Assembly (NCBI GenBank): GCA_012516075.1
Contig: JAAYXE010000180.1
Coordinates: 44,957 to 108,956, forward strand
Length of the DNA stretch: 64,000 bases
Reading direction: 5' to 3'
Source of the DNA: Chloroflexota bacterium
Lineage (GTDB): Bacteria > Chloroflexota > Anaerolineae > Anaerolineales > UBA4823
Position numbers and translations under genes: made by a program. Under the pieces are notes generated by a model. The model was not told the origin of the DNA. It ran no database searches and was given only the letters and a program-made list of their open reading frames with translations. Below are positions 62,559-64,000 of this stretch, piece after piece; position 1 is the first letter of the stretch; each line of letters opens with the position of its first letter.

Positions 62559-63167
62559 TCAATAATTGACCACAATATCGCAGTACGTCTCATCGGTGGT
62601 CTGGTCCTTGAGACACACGTTGACGTACAGCAGGTGTTCCAGTTCTTTCGGCAAATCGAACACCCCGCGCACGGACCGCTTGGCCGGGATTCTCAAAGTA
62701 CCGACGACAAACCAGCCTCCGGCGATGCGGTCGGGGTTGCGGACTCTGACCTTCACAAAGCTTTTCTGATCGAAGTTCGAGGCATCCACAAAAATGCGGT
62801 CTCCGGCTACGGTGAAGACCACCCGGGCTTTCGGGTTGGTTGGTTCTTCATCTTTGTCGCTGCGGCGGCTGCGGCGCTCGCTGGCCGGCCGGTCGCTGTC
62901 GTCCAGATAAAGGCCGGCAGGTGGGATGCACAGCCACATCCCCGCTTCCAGGTCGCTGGGGTCCTTCAAGTTGTTTGCCCGGGCAATTTCCTTCCACTTC
63001 ACACCGAACGTCTTGGCAATATAGACCGAAGTGTCGCCCTTCTTGACGGTGTAGTAGGTCCGGCAGGTTGCTGCGGCAGCCGGAGTTTGCGGCAGCGCGG
63101 CCGCCAGCATGGAAACGAGCACGAGCATGCTGACGATGACTAGGCGCGCATTCAGGTTCGCCTTCAT
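62559..63167 (-). CDS. Secreted LysM-domain protein
   Basis: This 202-residue protein has a signal peptide (~1-33, cleavage near AAAAT), one LysM module (~38-82: YYTVKKGDTSVYIAKTFGV, ARANNLKDPSDLEAGMWL), a charged linker (~88-112) and a C-terminal beta-rich domain (~113-202: GDRIFVDASNFDQ ... FDLPKELE). LysM binds peptidoglycan GlcNAc. AAAGGAGATG precedes the ATG. It has its own terminator, and a palindrome sits at its predicted start of transcription. Confidence 0.88.
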   Translation of the reverse strand: MKANLNARLVIVSMLVLVSMLAAALPQTPAAAATCRTYYTVKKGDTSVYIAKTFGVKWKEIARANNLKDPSDLEAGMWLCIPPAGLYLDDSDRPASERRSRRSDKDEEPTNPKARVVFTVAGDRIFVDASNFDQKSFVKVRVRNPDRIAGGWFVVGTLRIPAKRSVRGVFDLPKELEHLLYVNVCLKDQTTDETYCDIVVNY

Positions 63168-63271
63168 TTTTTCATCTCCTTTGGTCCTTTATTTTCTTTT
63201 CTCCTGTAAAGCCCGGCGCAGTCCTGTATAGGATATACGGCTGATCTGGACAGATGGTTCGACGGGCTGTG

Positions 63272-63302
63272 CAAAGTGTACACTTTGCCGCTGCAATTAT
63301 AA
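63272..63302 (-). promoter_or_regulatory. Palindromic operator downstream of a TATAAT box
   Basis: GCAAAGTG-TA-CACTTTGC (63272-63289) is an 18-bp perfect palindrome. A minus-strand TATAAT (63302-63297) lies 7 bp upstream, placing the palindrome at the transcription start, typical for repression. No convincing -35 is seen. The LysM ATG lies ~105 nt downstream. Confidence 0.5.
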
Positions 63303-63354
63303 TGCGGGTTTGGACGTTCCCAGGCACGGAAGCAAATGCAGGCCGCCGGTATCG

Positions 63355-63771
63355 CTAGTTGTGCATCCGTTTCCGCACTTTGGGGCTGAAGAGGCCGGTT
63401 TCTCCGTTGGCAACCCGGTGGATGGTATCGACCAGATGCAGCACGGTGTCATCCTTGGTCAGATACCCGGCGGCGCCGTAATCGAGCACCCCGTGGACAA
63501 ACTCTTTTTCAATATACGCTGAGAGCACCAGCACGCGTACGGGATCCGGTATATCCTGTAGTTTCTGCAGTACGCCCAACCCGTTCAGGTTCGGCATCTC
63601 CATATCCAGCAGCAGGATATCAGGGTGGTGGTTTTTAATAAATTCCAGCGCTTCATACCCATCTGCCACTTCACCGACGACTTCTATTTGAGAAGAACGT
63701 TCCAGTAAGCGCCGAATACCTGTTCGGACACCAGGAGTGTCATCTGCAATGAGTACCCTGATTTTTTTCAT
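63355..63771 (-). CDS. Single-domain response regulator (REC only)
   Basis: A 138-residue receiver from ATG 63771: acidic pocket DD (IRVLIADDT), phospho-Asp in ILLLDMEMPNLNG, Ser/Thr in VLVLSAY, and Lys in GYLTKDD. It resembles the N-terminal half of NarL-type regulators but stops (FSPKVRKRMHN) before any HTH, and no HTH reads through after the stop. It may act through protein contacts. A TTG 7 codons upstream is a possible alternative start. Confidence 0.87.
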   Translation of the reverse strand: MKKIRVLIADDTPGVRTGIRRLLERSSQIEVVGEVADGYEALEFIKNHHPDILLLDMEMPNLNGLGVLQKLQDIPDPVRVLVLSAYIEKEFVHGVLDYGAAGYLTKDDTVLHLVDTIHRVANGETGLFSPKVRKRMHN

Positions 63772-64000
63772 CAGAAAATGGAATGCCTCCAAGCGAACCT
63801 GTTACTTGAAGGTCGTCGTGCTGTTCTCACATACGACGGACCGAAGCTGACCCCCATTGATCTGCGTTCCTTTGTTCGTCGGGCTCATTATATCAAAAAT
63901 AAAAATTGTATGACATATTATTGCCGCCGAACAGGACTTTTTCCGGTGAATCGAACAATTCCCTTGAAAGCTATCCTTGTGAGAGGCGGCTGTCTTCATA
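63772..64000. other. Upstream region of the response regulator
   Basis: Minus-strand TATAAT at 63892-63887 gives a plausible -10 ~115 nt before the regulator start; the -35 is unclear. No gene is seen to the window edge. Confidence 0.35.

Overview
The window reads as chromosomal DNA of a Gram-positive-like, probably Chloroflexota (Anaerolineae-type) bacterium. This is inferred from moderately high GC, a fhaA-fhaB-rodA/ftsW-pbp cell-wall operon, a large MalT-type LuxR regulator, many lipobox lipoproteins and a heterodimeric ABC exporter. It was not checked against any database. No rRNA, tRNA, CRISPR or prophage was seen. The one mobile element is a REP-associated tyrosine transposase (RAYT).

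Layout. 0-5.5 kb: cut-off GT39-type membrane glycosyltransferase, alpha/beta hydrolase, patatin lipase, CrtO-like acyltransferase with a BON protein, and a LuxR-HTH/DUF805 fusion. 5.5-19.2 kb, all on the minus strand: MalT-like regulator, SDR, AttH-like lipocalin, FtsX-type permease, GNAT protein, ABC ATPase, aldo/keto reductase, L-lactate dehydrogenase, TerC, CPBP protease. 19.2-27.8 kb: UvrA paralogue lacking the UvrB-binding domain, triple-META lipoprotein, GIN-domain lipoprotein coupled to an APH-type kinase, RF3, PfpI-like protein. 28.5-30 kb: three minus-strand genes, truncated haemoglobin, PAS plus coiled coil, and class III cyclase. Together they rebuild the architecture of a haem-gated nucleotide cyclase, with an in-frame UAA exactly between coil and cyclase. 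30-37 kb: DEAD-box helicase, DinB-like protein, PD40 lipoprotein, HhH-GPD glycosylase, MFS transporter, HAD phosphatase. 37-42 kb: FhaA, FhaB, RodA/FtsW and a PBP fused to an M23 endopeptidase, translationally coupled. 42-47.2 kb: DtxR/MntR-type regulator and a Mn/Zn/Fe-type ABC importer whose promoter carries a DtxR-like palindrome. 47-64 kb: SnoaL protein, lipoproteins, large histidine kinase, esterase, Sfp-type PPTase, RAYT with flanking REP elements, RQC-minor protein, phosphoribosyltransferase, signal peptidase I, heterodimeric ABC exporter, LysM protein and a REC-only response regulator.

Most noteworthy: the globin/PAS/cyclase cluster with its interrupting stop codon; the PBP-M23 fusion; the LuxR-DUF805 membrane regulator; a RAYT flanked by ~130-bp copies of a REP family scattered elsewhere in the window; a 35-bp intergenic element shared by two loci; and a 44-bp perfect palindrome at the 3' end of the metal-importer operon.
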